64,000 nucleotides of DNA from Motacilla alba alba (Eukaryota > Chordata > Aves > Passeriformes > Motacillidae): contig NC_052021.1 of assembly GCF_015832195.1 (NCBI RefSeq), positions 29,786,786 to 29,850,785 on the forward strand. Direction: 5' to 3'. The first letter of the stretch is position 1, and each line of letters starts with the position of its first letter. The notes beneath the pieces were generated by a model. The model saw only the letters and a program-made list of their open reading frames with translations, ran no database searches and was not told the origin of the DNA. Position numbers and translations under genes: made by a program. Below, in pieces: positions 36,346 through 48,741 of the stretch.

Positions 36346-39300
36346 TTTGGAACATCAAAAATGCTGACAGACTAAGGTGGCAACAGTTTGCAAGCACTCA
36401 GGTAGAACATCAAAGAAAGACCTTACTAAAGGTTTAATACACACCAGCACCAGCAACAGTTTTAGATCTACCTGTACCACGGGTCTAATCGCTCAGAAAT
36501 CTGATACTGATGCTCACATGACATCCAAGAATTGCTTTTTTTGTTAAGTGGAAAGCAACATCACAGCCAAATGGCAAAGTGTCTGCAAGTGCTTTGTTTC
36601 TATGCAACACTGAGGAGCCAAGAAAGTCACAACCTTGTAACAGCTGACATTGTAGAATAACTTAATGCTGCCAACAGGTCTTGAGAGAATGCAGAATTAT
36701 ATGTAAATATATCAAGTAAATGTTTTTAAGCAATAGGTCTTCACCTTGTGCAAACAAGTTGCAGCAGCAGTATTTATCAAAAGGGTGCCTGATGCAAAGG
36801 AGTCAGATTAATTGTTTATGCAGAGAAGCATTGTCTGCATTGCAATGAGTACAAGCACAGGAAAGAAATGTTTCTAGAAACCACCTCCTTCACAGGAGCA
36901 ACAGTGAATGAAGTAAACATGGTGGCAGCAATTTTAAGCATGATTTTAATACCTTCTGCCACTTTGCATTGGCTGTGTTCATATGTATTGGGTACACTTA
37001 GAGCTGACATGAGGAAGGGAGAATAATTGCTACTAAGCAGGTCAGAAATGTGACCACTTTGTAGATAAGCCTCACACAAGAAGGTACCAAATTGTGGAAA
37101 AACACACTCTTGTGTGAGTAGGCCTGGAAACCCATCAACTCAGGGACAAAATTCTTGTTTTGAGCTTGAAGCCAGCAGATATTAATCTATTTCTGCTGTG
37201 TTAACTTATTTCTAAGGTCTCATACTACTAATGCTACCTGCAAGATGGGCAAAGGGTCCCAGGGATTGGCCCACTTTGCTATTCCTGGCTATTCTTCAGA
37301 AGCTGCTTCTGGCCCCAAAATTTCCAAGGCAGGGAAACCATTTCTGCTGGTAAGAACACGGGATGTGGGGATGGAGAATCAAAATACAAATAAACCACAA
37401 AGGAAGCAGATGGAGCCAAGTGAGAATCTGGATGCTGGAGCCTTGCAGTGCTGCAGGGCTGGTTCCACAGCAGGGCTTTGCAACCTGGCCAGCCTGGATG
37501 GAGATCCACACTCAGCTGTGGTGCCAGAATTCAGGGGTTATTTGTCTGAGACAGCAGGACAGAATGTCTACCCTGAAACCTTCTCTGAGATTTGAAACTA
37601 ATTAAGCAAGGCCTGTCGAGTGACTTCACTGCCACCGCACCTTGTGCCAAACATCAGCAAAGGTGAGACATCTTCCAGCCCTGTGTGCAGCTCCATAATG
37701 GATCTCAGACACCAAAACCAGGCAGGGACAAATGAGACATGGCCTTACCTCAGCTGGTTGACACTGAAAGCTGAAAAACGAGCCTGATCAGCATGGCTGG
37801 CCCCCCAGGGCAAACAGAAATGTCCTGACCTCCCCATGTGTTATCCTGCTGCCCCAGCTCCTTCCACTCAGAGGAAACTGAGGAAAGCACCAGTGACATT
37901 GTTTCATCACCACTTTGCCACTTTCATAATTTCTTTTTCTCCTGTTTAACCCAGAATAAAACAAAATCAGTGACCATTCCTCATCTTAAATATCAGAGGA
38001 TGGCAAAGCTCACACTGGAACTGCCCTAAGCTGGGACATGCAAATTTTAATCGTCCTGGAGAAAACTTGAAGAGGACAAGGTTGCTGTGCCCCACAACTA
38101 AGCAAAACTGTCTCTTGAAATTGGTTACATGTCAGTAGCTGCACATAATGAGGAAAAAAGTTTCTAAAGCCCCATAAAATCGCTAGGGGAACCACTTTAA
38201 ATGGATCATGTTGCATAAAAAGAATCATAACTTATTCACAAAATGTAAGCAAAAAATATTTTCCAGCAAGGTCTCTAATTATGACAGCAATGATGAGTAA
38301 AATAAAAGAACATTGCCAATTAAAATCTACTTTATCTACAGGAACTTAATACAAGGCCTCATTTTATAAACTTTTTTAAAGGTTTTTATATATATTGAAA
38401 TAGTAGTGCCAATTTCATGTTTTCTTTTTTTGTTATTAAAGGTAATCATATTTACAAGCTTTTTTCGAGAATTTAAAGTTAGCAAATCCATGATAAAATT
38501 TAGGGCTGTCTCCACAGTACAAAGAGAAGAGTGTAATAACTCTTTGCCTTCCACAATCCACAATATTAAGGCAAGCTTTACGCAGGCTTTCAATTTCCTA
38601 AACCAACTCACTATCAAAGTGCCTTTGTAGCAAAAAGGGATGGATTTGAAAAAAATACTTTCAGTGCCAATGTGCATGAAGAAGAAATCATTGATAAAAG
38701 CAATGCTGCCAACCAAAAATTACTCAAGTCAGTCTCTATGCACAAAGACCTCCATCTAAAAATAAAGTTAGAAGCAAAGCACAGGAGAAAAAAATCACAT
38801 TTCATGTTGTACCAGTGCAGGGCATATTTATCATCCATGGCAGGTGGTAAAGCCTGGCTGAAACAATAGTGTTGAAAATATAGTCCAATAAATTATCTCT
38901 ACTGCATCACTGAGGCAGAAATTAAAATGAAAAAAACAGAGAGGCAAAATTAAAAAATTTGTCAGAAACACATTAAAAATAAAATCAAATCAGTGTTCTG
39001 TTTAATGTTTTTGCCCTGAGAAAATCTCCCAGTGGAGTCAATGAGACATTATCTTGGGAAGGGAGTACTGAGCTGGCCTTAACACATTAACAGATAAATC
39101 ATATATAACTGATGCAAGTCGGGAGGGGAAAACGTTATGGGAAATGTTTATCTTTTCCAAATCTTTCTTGAGGGCAGTGTTAAAAAGAGGTTGATGTGAT
39201 TGAAGCATAATGTCATTACTTGCCAGAGGAAATACAGGATGTTAAGAGGCTGATTAACCTGCCTTCACAGCACAGGCATGGGGCCCTAAATTTGTATCAC

Positions 39301-40490
39301 ATTAACTTTTTGTCTTCTGAAGTTCTCCAAGTGCAAACACACAGGAAAGCTCAAAAGGTGCAGCCACTGCAGGCAGAGGGTGAGATGGGAGCCGTGGGAC
39401 ACAGAGCCAGAGCTCAGCTGAACTTTTTGCAAACACAAGGAGGGTCAGCTCCAGGAATTTCATTTAGATCCATGCTTAGCTAAAGGTAACTGAGGGCAAA
39501 TCGTGGCCCCTTCAGTCAGAGACTTCAGAGCAATATTGCTTTTGTCAGCATTGCTTGGGCTTGCACTGAACTTCTTGATGTGAAGAACAGAAGCTGATCT
39601 AAAACATGCACATTTATAATCTGCTCTCTATGAACTCTGTGTATATTTTTTTTTTTATGCTCCAGGATAGACCTACTGCTAAATAACTCATTTTCTGCTT
39701 TGTAACTAACACTTTTCTTTGGTTTACAAAACAAAGGTCTCTCCCTTGGTTGTCAGCCTTTCTATTTCAGGCTGGGGCAGCACTCCTGGAATGCAGCAGA
39801 GCACGATTGGGTGCTGCACCTTTGCTCCATGCAGGGAAGAGTTTCCCAGGAGCAGCACCCAAAGGTTTGAGGAGAGCCCAACTGCTCCAGCACAAAGCAC
39901 CAGAGGCAAATACATGCTTGCCAGCTCATGCCTCTTGAAACTGTAAGAACAGGCTGTTCCAGACATATATCATGAGATTCCCAACCTTGCTGACACCTCA
40001 ATGCCTGTTGGAACACCAATGAATAGCATCATTACTCTTAAATTCATTAATAAGGTCACTTACTCTCAGGTGACTCTGAAAAGCTGTGAGTTTACCCACC
40101 TGCATTAGAGAGAGTCCATAACTCCTCCCAGTGCCAAGAGAAAACAAACATTATGGCAAAATTATATAAAATTTTTGATTAATAAATGTTAAGAATAGAT
40201 GTTTATAAAGTCAAATGCGCCAAAGCTGAGAAATAACTGAATTATTTCTTATTATTCACATCTGATTTTTTCCACAGTATGTACTGTGAAATTAAGAGCT
40301 GAAGTTACACTTCTTACCCACCCCTCTCAGCTGGCAGGAGGAGATGAGCTTTAAAGACTCATTTCTTAGAGACATTTACAGGCTCTGAGCTGTCTCAGTG
40401 CTTCATAACTCACTATGTTACAACAGCCACATGAGTTGAACTGGGGCCTTTGCTTCAGCAGTGGATGTGGAAGCTCAAAGCCCGCAGTCT

Positions 40491-40585
40491 GGATGGATGG
40501 ATGGATGGGTGGATGGATGGATGGATGGGTGGATGGATGGATGGATGGATGCATGGATGGATGGATGGATGCATGGATGGATGGA
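40491..40585 (+). repeat. (ATGG)n microsatellite
   Basis: About 95 bp of GGAT/ATGG tetranucleotide units, with GGGT variants at about 40507 and 40527 and GCAT variants at about 40551 and 40571. The periodic variants suggest larger-unit duplication. Reading frames through it encode MDGW-type or SIHP-type repeats that are artefacts of the repeat. Confidence 0.97.
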
Positions 40586-43500
40586 CAAACAGATTTTGCA
40601 GGGAAAGGAAAAAGGTGTGACACCTATTTGAAGACTATCACACTGGGAGAGCCTGGCTCTTGAGCCAGGTCACTCACACTGCAGAGCACTTTGGAGTTTT
40701 ATTTTACCTCTCCCACTCCCCATGGCTATAACCTCTCCAAGACAGCTGGCAGTGTCCCTACAGGCTTCTCTGCCCTTTGGACTTGCAGATTCTTACCCCA
40801 CCCATTTATAAACACCTGCTTGGGCACACCAGCGGGTCCTAATTAAGCCTTTTAAAGTTCTCCAATGTAGAGTCCCCGAGATCTGTGATGGAGAGGATAA
40901 CTTACAAACAAACCTGATCCTCTTCAGAGGGACCATCCAGAACAGAACAGCAGGGCCGGAGGATGATTTGCTAATTATGTTCCCAGCCTGAAAGATGGTG
41001 GCTTTGACTCTGTTTTCCTTCTTCATTACAGTTTTCTGCATAATTTGTGGCAAATCCCCAAAGCCATCACCTGCCAAAGGATGCAAGTGCAAAAAGCAAG
41101 AGAAGAATGAAATGTAGGCCCTGGGGCATGGACATGTGACTCCTCAGCTCACACGTGCACCCACATTTTCAACAGTGAGAAATCCTCAGTGTTTTTAGCT
41201 CAGCACCACCATCACCCTCTGTGGGTTCAGCGCCCAGCTCTAATACTCTGCCAAAACAAGAGTTTGTTGGCATTGCCTTTAACACTGAACATTCAGCAGC
41301 AGCCCTTGCAGCTGGAAGGCATCAAACACGACCATCCCTGCATCAGAGACTGAGACCCTGCCTTTACCAGCTCTGCACTTTGTGTGCTTTCTGCAGTGCT
41401 GGAAAAGCCTTAGCTGCAAGGTGGAGTCCTTGTGCCCAGAACTACAACAGCCAGGGGAAAAAGCCTCTTCCTGGGAAGCAGATGGTTTGGACTCCCATAC
41501 AGTCATGCAGAGCAGGACAGAGAACCTGAATTTCTTACAGCTTGGCCAAGGTTTCTAATCACTAATGTGGTTTTTATCCCCCTCACATTCCTCTTTCCCT
41601 TCATTAAAATTAAATTTTTAAAAGGCCAGTATAACTTTAATTTTTATAAGGAAATACAGGATCATCTTAATTAATGAAGAGAGTCTAGCTGCATTATAAT
41701 TTTGTGTTTGTGTACTTATACACAAAATAGTAACACGTATACACATCATTTTGGCCAAATCAATCAAAATACCAGATTCAACACCTCATCTTGTCCCTAG
41801 ATTCATTTACATCCATGAACAGTCTGCAATGTATTGCAAAAGCAATTTTCCATGTACCAGTGAATGTAAGAAAACTCAATAACCACAAAGTGTGCAGTGC
41901 CAATCAAATATTTTAGAAGTGAATCTAGAGAAACAGAAGTGGTGTAATTTTCCAGCTACAGGGTGCATTTATGTTACTTGATTATCGAACCCTTTATTCC
42001 ATTTGCTGTAACAAAGATTCCAAAATTGGAGTGCACCCATGGGAGCACCATTTACAAGATTCATTCCGAGATGAATCAACAGTTCAAGCCCACGAGGTAC
42101 AGGAGAACATTGTAGAACATTCACAGTTCATAAACCCTAATGTAACAACTGCCAAGCCCTATAACATCTTGCTTTCAGAAGAACAATTCACCCCTTTATA
42201 CATCAAACAGCAATTTTCCTAACTGTGGTAATTTTATATCCAATGATAAATTCGTGTGGAAATTAGCCTGATAGTTTCTCAGGAAATGTAATGCAAAGAA
42301 ACTCCCTAAACTTACTGCACCTTTTCCAGTATGCATGTATTATTTAAATACTTAACTATAATTGCATTTCTTTGGAAAAACTGGGTACCTGTGCTCTTGA
42401 CACCAGCACAGGTCTTTTTCTCCCAGGATTAGTCTCAGTGTGGTTTGCAGGATTTACCATGACTACTTATAATCACTGGTTGAAAAACTGACAGGCAAAG
42501 TATTTTTCCAAGAAAAGTACTTTGCAGGGCTTAAGAAATAGATATCTTGGTAATCGAATTCAGAAAGGGAATGCTCATACGTGTAAAGAGAGGTCATTGT
42601 TGGCTGAAGTGTGACAGACCTAGTCTGCATTAATTTATACTGACTTGATGAAAATCCATGACTTCCCTGCATTTTGGACTGACTCCTGACAATTGCAGAT
42701 CCCAGCCAAATATAACAAGCTTTTACTACTGTGACCTTCAGGTTGACCCGCTTGGGACAATAAGCTTCACAAAAATGGAGAGTGTAAAACTCAGGAGTTC
42801 TTCCAGACTTAAACAGCTCCTAGGAATGAGACAAGTAACAATTTGAACTCTGATTTGCATAAGACTTTGTGATATCTTGCAGCATCAAAATAAATCCTCA
42901 AATTTTTAATTACTGTAACTCTAAGTGCCCTAAGTCTTCCTTAGTGAAAAAAATTAATTAGTCCATCAAACTCAAGTTAGATAGAGTCCATTTCAGAAGG
43001 AGCCAATTTTTACTGGACTTTAATGATTAAGGAATGCCCCAAAAGCTGGATTAGGTATCTTAAATTTCATATTCTTTGTTTTGTTTCCCACTTACCCACT
43101 GTAAATTAGGATGAGTAATAGAAGTAATTTTAAAATGTTAGATTTTTAGAAAGTCTTTCAAAAATAGTTACATTTACTAAATTCACAATATTTTTTTAAA
43201 TTTAAAATTAGTAAATGGTCACACAAGTGTTTTTTTAAACTTTGAAAAAAGTTAAGCTAGTAAGCTATTTGATGTCCTGGCTAAATATCTGTATCAGTTA
43301 GTCAAAGTCTAATCCACATTTTGACAATGCTATCCTTTTCTATTGTATAAAAATACCTTCCTTTTACCTCAGTTTATTCCATTAGTTCTGATTAGTAATT
43401 AGCTCATCCACAGCTGAGAAGAAAATCAAACAGGAATTGCAAAATGGAAGAGATATTATTTTCTTCTTTCTGTCTGTGTATAACAATGCAGTGTAAGAGG

Positions 43501-45118
43501 GAGAGATTTATCACCTCTAAAATTATGACAGATAAGGATGAATGTAACTAAATTGATTCAATTTTCTAATTAAATACAATATTCACTTTGTTTAATAATT
43601 GAATTTAGATGAATTTATATTGTTTTCTTATATAGCTAGCCTACCCAGGATAATTGATTTCAGTAGCATTAAGATTAATTCCTAGATTTTATATCCACTG
43701 GAATTATAATTTATACATAAATGAGGATATAAACATAATCCAGCCCATAATAAATGCAAATAGAAACAAATCTATACAAGAGCCTAAATAATAAATACAA
43801 GATAAAGTGTGGCCTATATATAAGCAAGTTATTGCAGCCTTGAAGGTGTTCTGCTTGTTTATCAATATTATTTAAACTGCTTTTTTATTCTTTTGGTTTA
43901 AATCAACTCAACATGGCTTGGTCTTTGCAGGCTGCATTACAAGCCTCTAACAGCACACCTCCACTTTTACCAGAAGATTGGGCTGGAGGAGCCTCAGTGC
44001 TCCCAGTGTGCTGAACTCCCCACTTTGCTTCTGTTCCTGTTGCAGAATTTTCCATTTTTCCCTCCTTAACCTCATTATCTATCATACTTTAACAATGCCA
44101 CTCACACTTTGTTAACAAGCATTTGTACATCAAATTTGGGGGTTGGTTCATAAGACCTCACTGATGGTATTTCCATATAAATTTCATATGTCTATGAAAA
44201 TTTCTATAATTCTATATTTTCTATAATTTCTATATTTTCTATAAACTTCTATATTTTTATATTTTCTATAATTTCTATAATTTCTATAAATTTCATATGA
44301 TTTTTGCCAGTCCAAGGAAGGCATTGCTCATCTTACACTACACCCAGAGCTTTAGGGGATGCCAGAATATGATTGTCCAGCTTGCCTCCTGAATTTCCTC
44401 ATTCACTTGTGTTCAAATAGATTTTAGTTCAGTCAGCCCAGCTCCCTTTGTGTCCTCTGACTCTTGGGTAAACACCAATTAAATGCTAAACTCACGTTTT
44501 AATTATTTCCCAAATTCCAGATTATTATAATTTTTATCTCTGTAACATCACTAGGTCAATCAATAAATTGAATATTCCATGTTGTATTCTACAACTGAAT
44601 CTATTCATAGGCCCCAGATGACTTTTATTTTTTCTCCCTTATTGTTAATGAGAATGTTATTTTACAGTATACTTTGATAAAGTTTTATCCTTTTTACAAG
44701 TTTCCTTTCTAACCTGAACCTTGAAGAAGACAGAATCATACAGGATTGTGTTATTTTTATAAACTTGCTGTTGTCTTTATTGCTAATTTTGCTGCTAAAA
44801 TTGCTTGACTGTATTTCATCAGAATAAAAACAGAAACCTCAATATTACCTGGTTTTAGAGTCCATATTAGCTTTTATTAAAGTTTGTTCTTAGATTTCTG
44901 GAAATAGTAGTCACTTTTAACCTCAGCATAGAGACAATACCCAGTTTTACACATCTCTGGGAAGGTCTGCAAAGTTTGATTGGAGTTCATTATTGAGTTC
45001 ATGTTATCAGCTGACTAGAAGATGACCTAATTCCATTCCCATTCCTGACAAACATAATCCTGTTAACATAAATAGGTCATTGTAAAAGTAGAATGGATTT
45101 TACATTGTAAAAATATAA
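40586..45118. other. Intergenic, no gene recognised
   Basis: AT-rich unique sequence, especially about 42850-43850, plus the 44.2-kb minisatellite. An 83-codon plus-strand frame at 41971-42222 has a fairly even residue composition but no family I recognise. Confidence 0.55.
44171..44299 (+). repeat. AT-rich minisatellite, (TTTCTATAA)-like units
   Basis: About 110 bp of imperfect 9-15 bp units built on TTTCTATAA, alternating with TCTATATTT. The same 14-mer, ATAAATTTCATATG, sits at both edges (44177-44190 and 44286-44299). No gene overlaps it. Confidence 0.9.
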
Positions 45119-45240
45119 GGGGTTTTTTTTTGTTGTTGTTGTTTGTTTGTACATTTTAAAGTTGTTACCCTGTGCAATTCTGCATTTTGAGATAAAAAAA
45201 AACCCCAAAAAACCCAAAAAACAAACAAACAAACAAAAAT
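45119..45240. repeat. Complementary simple repeats able to fold
   Basis: The left arm is GGGGTTTTTTTTT (45119-45131) followed by GTT and GTTT units. The right arm is AAAAAAAAACCCC (45194-45206) followed by CAAA units. The two 13-mers are perfect reverse complements separated by 62 bp. GTTTGTTTGT (45141-45150) can also pair with ACAAACAAAC (45221-45230), as a competing rather than nested stem. Confidence 0.85.
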
Positions 45241-45330
45241 ACCAAACCATGAGAGCTGGTTATATTCCTGTAAAGAAATTATTTAATTAGCAGAGATTTC
45301 CTGGAAAGGTGATGTTGCCTGAGGGTATGG

Positions 45331-45383
45331 GAAGCTGGACTAGAAGATCCTGAGGTCCCTTCCAGCCTGAATTATTCTGTGTT
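45331..45383 (+). mobile_element. Old CR1 3' end remnant
   Basis: About 50 bp resemble the last part of a plus-strand CR1: GAAGCTGGACTAGAAGATCC, then TGAGGTCCCTTCCAGCCTG and ATTATTCTGTG. The match may extend left to about 45301 but is too diverged to be certain. It is short and degraded. Confidence 0.7.
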
Positions 45384-48300
45384 AGACATCCCATCCCAGT
45401 GAGTCACCAGATATTTTTAAAACTGACTGAGAATTTCTTTCCCTCAAGTGCTTTGGTCATGAAGAAATTCCTCAGCTCTCTTGGTTAGACTTGCTAATGG
45501 CCTTATTGCACTTCCACAATGGACATGAAGAAGAGAGATGCTGAAATTCACCTTTTTCTCCTGTCTAGGGCTGTGTCCTTTCCTTCCCAGGGGCAGGTTT
45601 CCCTAAAGCCTCACCAGCCTGACTCCACACGAGGCACAGGGAGCACAGGGAAGTACTTTTGACCTGGCAGGTCCTGAAGGGGCAGGAAAAGCTGCTGCTG
45701 TAGGAACAGCTCAAGCCAGAGTCCCCCTGCAAGCTGTGGAAGGCAGAGGAGATGTCTCAGGGGCTAAACAACATCCAAAGACAAGAGAAGATCCCAGAGG
45801 GTGGCAGAAGGAGTCAGGGTTTGAATTTACTTCCTTTGTCAATGATTCAAAGGAATTTAAGCAATATTTACAAATCCACTTTCCCTGCATAAGATAAGGT
45901 AAGTGTTTGTTCAGAGAAACTCTTGCAGAATGAGCTGGACAGCAAATTCCCAGGCACTCAGCTGATTACACAGATGCACAAGACTTTCCTTCCAGGTGCC
46001 TCAGCCCTGCTTTGTAGGAAGCATCACTGTCAAAAACACTTGAACAATTCCTGTAGCAAATTTGTCAGTTTTGAAACTCAGTTTCTGGCTTTTTTGAAAG
46101 AGAAATGCTCTGCAAAAGCAACACATCAGGTTTTTATCTCATCCTTAAGATTATTTACAATAACTTACTATTTGCTCAAATGGAAAAATCCCTTATAATT
46201 ACATATATTTTCTGAAAAACTTCAGAGCTACACTAGTTTTATGAGTCATTTGTTAGAAAAGACTGAGGTTTTTAAGAGGATCCAGCTGTAACTTGCCCTG
46301 AGCGCTGTATAAATTCTTCAGTAAGTACTTGTGTCTGAGTGATTGAAAAAAAATACCCAGTAGTTTTGTTTATCAATGCAAAAACTTGTTTAAGCATATT
46401 CAGAACTGTGTTTCTGCTTTCATGGAACATAATCTCTCTGTTTCTCTTATTAAGGATGCTTTCATACAAATGATCATAATTATGAAACCATACACCTCAG
46501 AGTCACAGAGAGCTGGAGAAATGTAATGGTGGTAAGTTTTGATGTTTTCTGAAGCAGGAAGACTATAACATCTCTCTATAGTGTTTTGCTTGGGGATAAG
46601 TTCTTTAAAAGCATAGCACATGATGTTCTTTCACCCAGAAAAAAAAAAGAAGTAAACCAGACTTTTTTTGGCAAAATAATAACCATCGTAACTTCCACAC
46701 AAATCATCCAAGTAAACTGAGTCTGATCTCTTCATTCCCAGCCTTTCTGGGAGTCTCCACTTGGCACCACTGTGTACTTGTGCTTTCCAATTACTGGAAG
46801 GAAAAGATAAATTAACAATGAGGGAAAGCTGAGATCTTCTTTTAAGATCTTCTAAAGAAACACCTAGCTGTGATGGTGCTTGGTTTAACGATTAAGAACA
46901 CAAACAGTAAAATCTGCTCTGCTTTAGTGGGTCACTTGCTGTGCCTCAACTGATTTATTCCTGGATTCAGAGGTGTTGTCTCAATGTTCTGCCTGTGCAA
47001 ACCAATAAAATGCAACAAGGTGCCAAAAGTCTCCCAAACCCACGGGGCTGGGTTTGCTGCCCTCACTGAAATGCACTCACTAAACATTCCTGGGATAACA
47101 GTTGGTCTCTTCAGGCACTAACCTCAAAAGCAAAGCTGTTACTCCAGATTGCATTTTCCTGTCTCAAGATAAAGGGAGAAACAAAAGAGAACCCCCCCTG
47201 AAATTCCTCTGATATTTTTACCCAGGTAACCTCCCAGGTCCCAGTGGAGACTCGAGGCTGTAACTCAACACGTTATTTTGCATAATTGGACCCATCTTAA
47301 ATTGCTGTCTCCTCGTGTTGCCAACCCTGGGTCTGACCTTGGCTTTAATTTTTAACAGTTTGCTTTGCTGAGGCTTCTCCTTCTCAGCCTCAGGGATACT
47401 CAAAACAACGACAGAGCAGCTAATAACTACAAAGTGGGCAAACAACAGAGCAATCATCAAACTTTTTTGTTCTCAGATACCATTTTAGACACCAGTGATA
47501 TTAGGAACAGAGCAGGATTTAAATGTGCTTTGACATGGGAGATGATACCGGGGAAGATAAATGTTTTAAATCAAACTCTGTTTAAGATAAGCACAGCATA
47601 CAAAGTAGCTACTTGACTCTTGATTTAAAAGTGCAGTTATTCTGATACATACTTAAATATACAGAACTGTCTCTGGAAAATAATGAGCTATTATATGAGT
47701 AATGAAAACACAACACACTTGGGCTGAATGCCATTTTATTTCTTGTCATTCTTCAACTAATTTTTACAACTTCCCAAAGTTCTTGCTCTGTACTGTTTTG
47801 AAGCCAAATACAGGTAGGTACAGGTGCACCAGCATGTAAAAGTGTTATCAAACACCTGAAGGAAAAGCCTATATTCACAACTGAAGCTGTGGCAAATCAA
47901 CATCTTTGCCTGCTTAGCTGTGTGCCAGAAGAGGAAAAAGACTGATGCTATTGCCAGCTCACAGAAATCCTGGGCTACAAACACATTGTATTTTGTGCAA
48001 GTTTAATATCAGACAAGCCAAAATATTTCATTCCAAAGGACCAGGATTTATGTTTAGCCCTAAATTTTACTCTTTTTCAGCAAAGCTAATTGCTGCTTTG
48101 AAAACTGGTAGGATAAGGGTCCACTCCCCTGGATCTAATATAGCCATTAAAACAGGGCAAAGTGGGAATAACTCTAAATATTGGGAATTAGTAGCCTTTT
48201 AAGCTCTTTTTGACCTGGTATAATGCCAAATTTGTGTACTAATGCCAAGGTTTGAAAAAAATAATCACATTTATTAAGGATTCCACAACTTTATACTTAG

Positions 48301-48571
48301 TAAGGATCTGGAGAAAAAAAAAAAAAAAAAAAAAAAAGAAAAAGAGTTTTGCACAGAACTGAACCTCTTGAGTTTTGCTGCTCAGGAGTCGTGGTCTGAT
48401 AAAAAGAGATTCATGTTTTTTAGCAGATATGCTGCCAGCTTTTCTCCCAGGAAGCAACAGGCATTGTAACCTCCACGGGCACATCAAAATAAACACATTT
48501 CATACCCGTGGGAAGCAGGGAGGTTCACTGTTCCAGTAGCCTAAATAATTAATATCCAGCAGCTGAGGGAG
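45384..48571. other. Intergenic, no gene recognised
   Basis: A moderately GC-richer stretch (about 45550-45760) followed by ordinary AT-rich sequence and the poly(A) at 48.3 kb. No gene or recognisable transposon. Confidence 0.55.
48314..48342 (+). repeat. Poly(A) tract
   Basis: A run of about 24 A followed by GAAAAAG. No LINE or processed pseudogene body is recognisable immediately upstream, so it is a simple homopolymer or the tail of a sequence too old to recognise. Confidence 0.9.
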
Positions 48572-48741
48572 TTGGCAGATTAGGTATTGGGCAGGAGTTG
48601 TTCCCTGTGAGGGTGGTGGCGCAGGCTGCCCAGAGCTGTGGCTGCCCATCCCTGGAGGTGTTCAAGGCCAGGTTGGTCCAGTGGAGGGTTGGAAGAAGAT
48701 GATCTTGGAGGTCCCTTCCAATCCCAACCATTCTGTGTTTC
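48572..48741 (+). mobile_element. CR1 LINE 3' fragment
   Basis: A plus-strand CR1 tail of about 170 bp. It contains TTCCCTGTGAGGGTGGTGG, CCCAGAGCTGTGGCTGCCC, CCTGGAGGTGTTCAAGGCC and TGATCTTGGAGGTCCCTTCC, and ends TTCTGTG. It is 5'-truncated with no open ORF2. Confidence 0.93.

Larger units (their letters stand above)
27981..40490. other. Intergenic, no gene recognised
   Basis: More than 12 kb without any transposon I can recognise. It holds the candidate regulatory patches at 28.0, 32.0 and 36.0 kb and a GC-rich hairpin-capable stretch at 31899-31929. A further low-repeat, homeodomain-word-rich block lies at about 35250-35560. Open frames are short; the longest (126 codons, minus strand, 38336-38716) has no recognised domain. 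Confidence 0.55.

Noticed and set aside
38336..38716. A 126-codon minus-strand frame
   Set aside because: It lies in very AT-rich sequence with a Lys/Ile/Phe-heavy product and no family resemblance, and is likely a chance run.
40366..40663. Repetitive peptides of MDGW or SIHP type
   Set aside because: They are translations of the ATGG microsatellite.
41971..42222. An 83-codon frame with protein-like residue composition
   Set aside because: No recognised domain, ordinary length for chance, and no clear splice or promoter context.
48314..48342. Poly(A) tract as the tail of a processed pseudogene
   Set aside because: No gene-like sequence is recognisable directly upstream and no clear flanking target-site duplication was seen.
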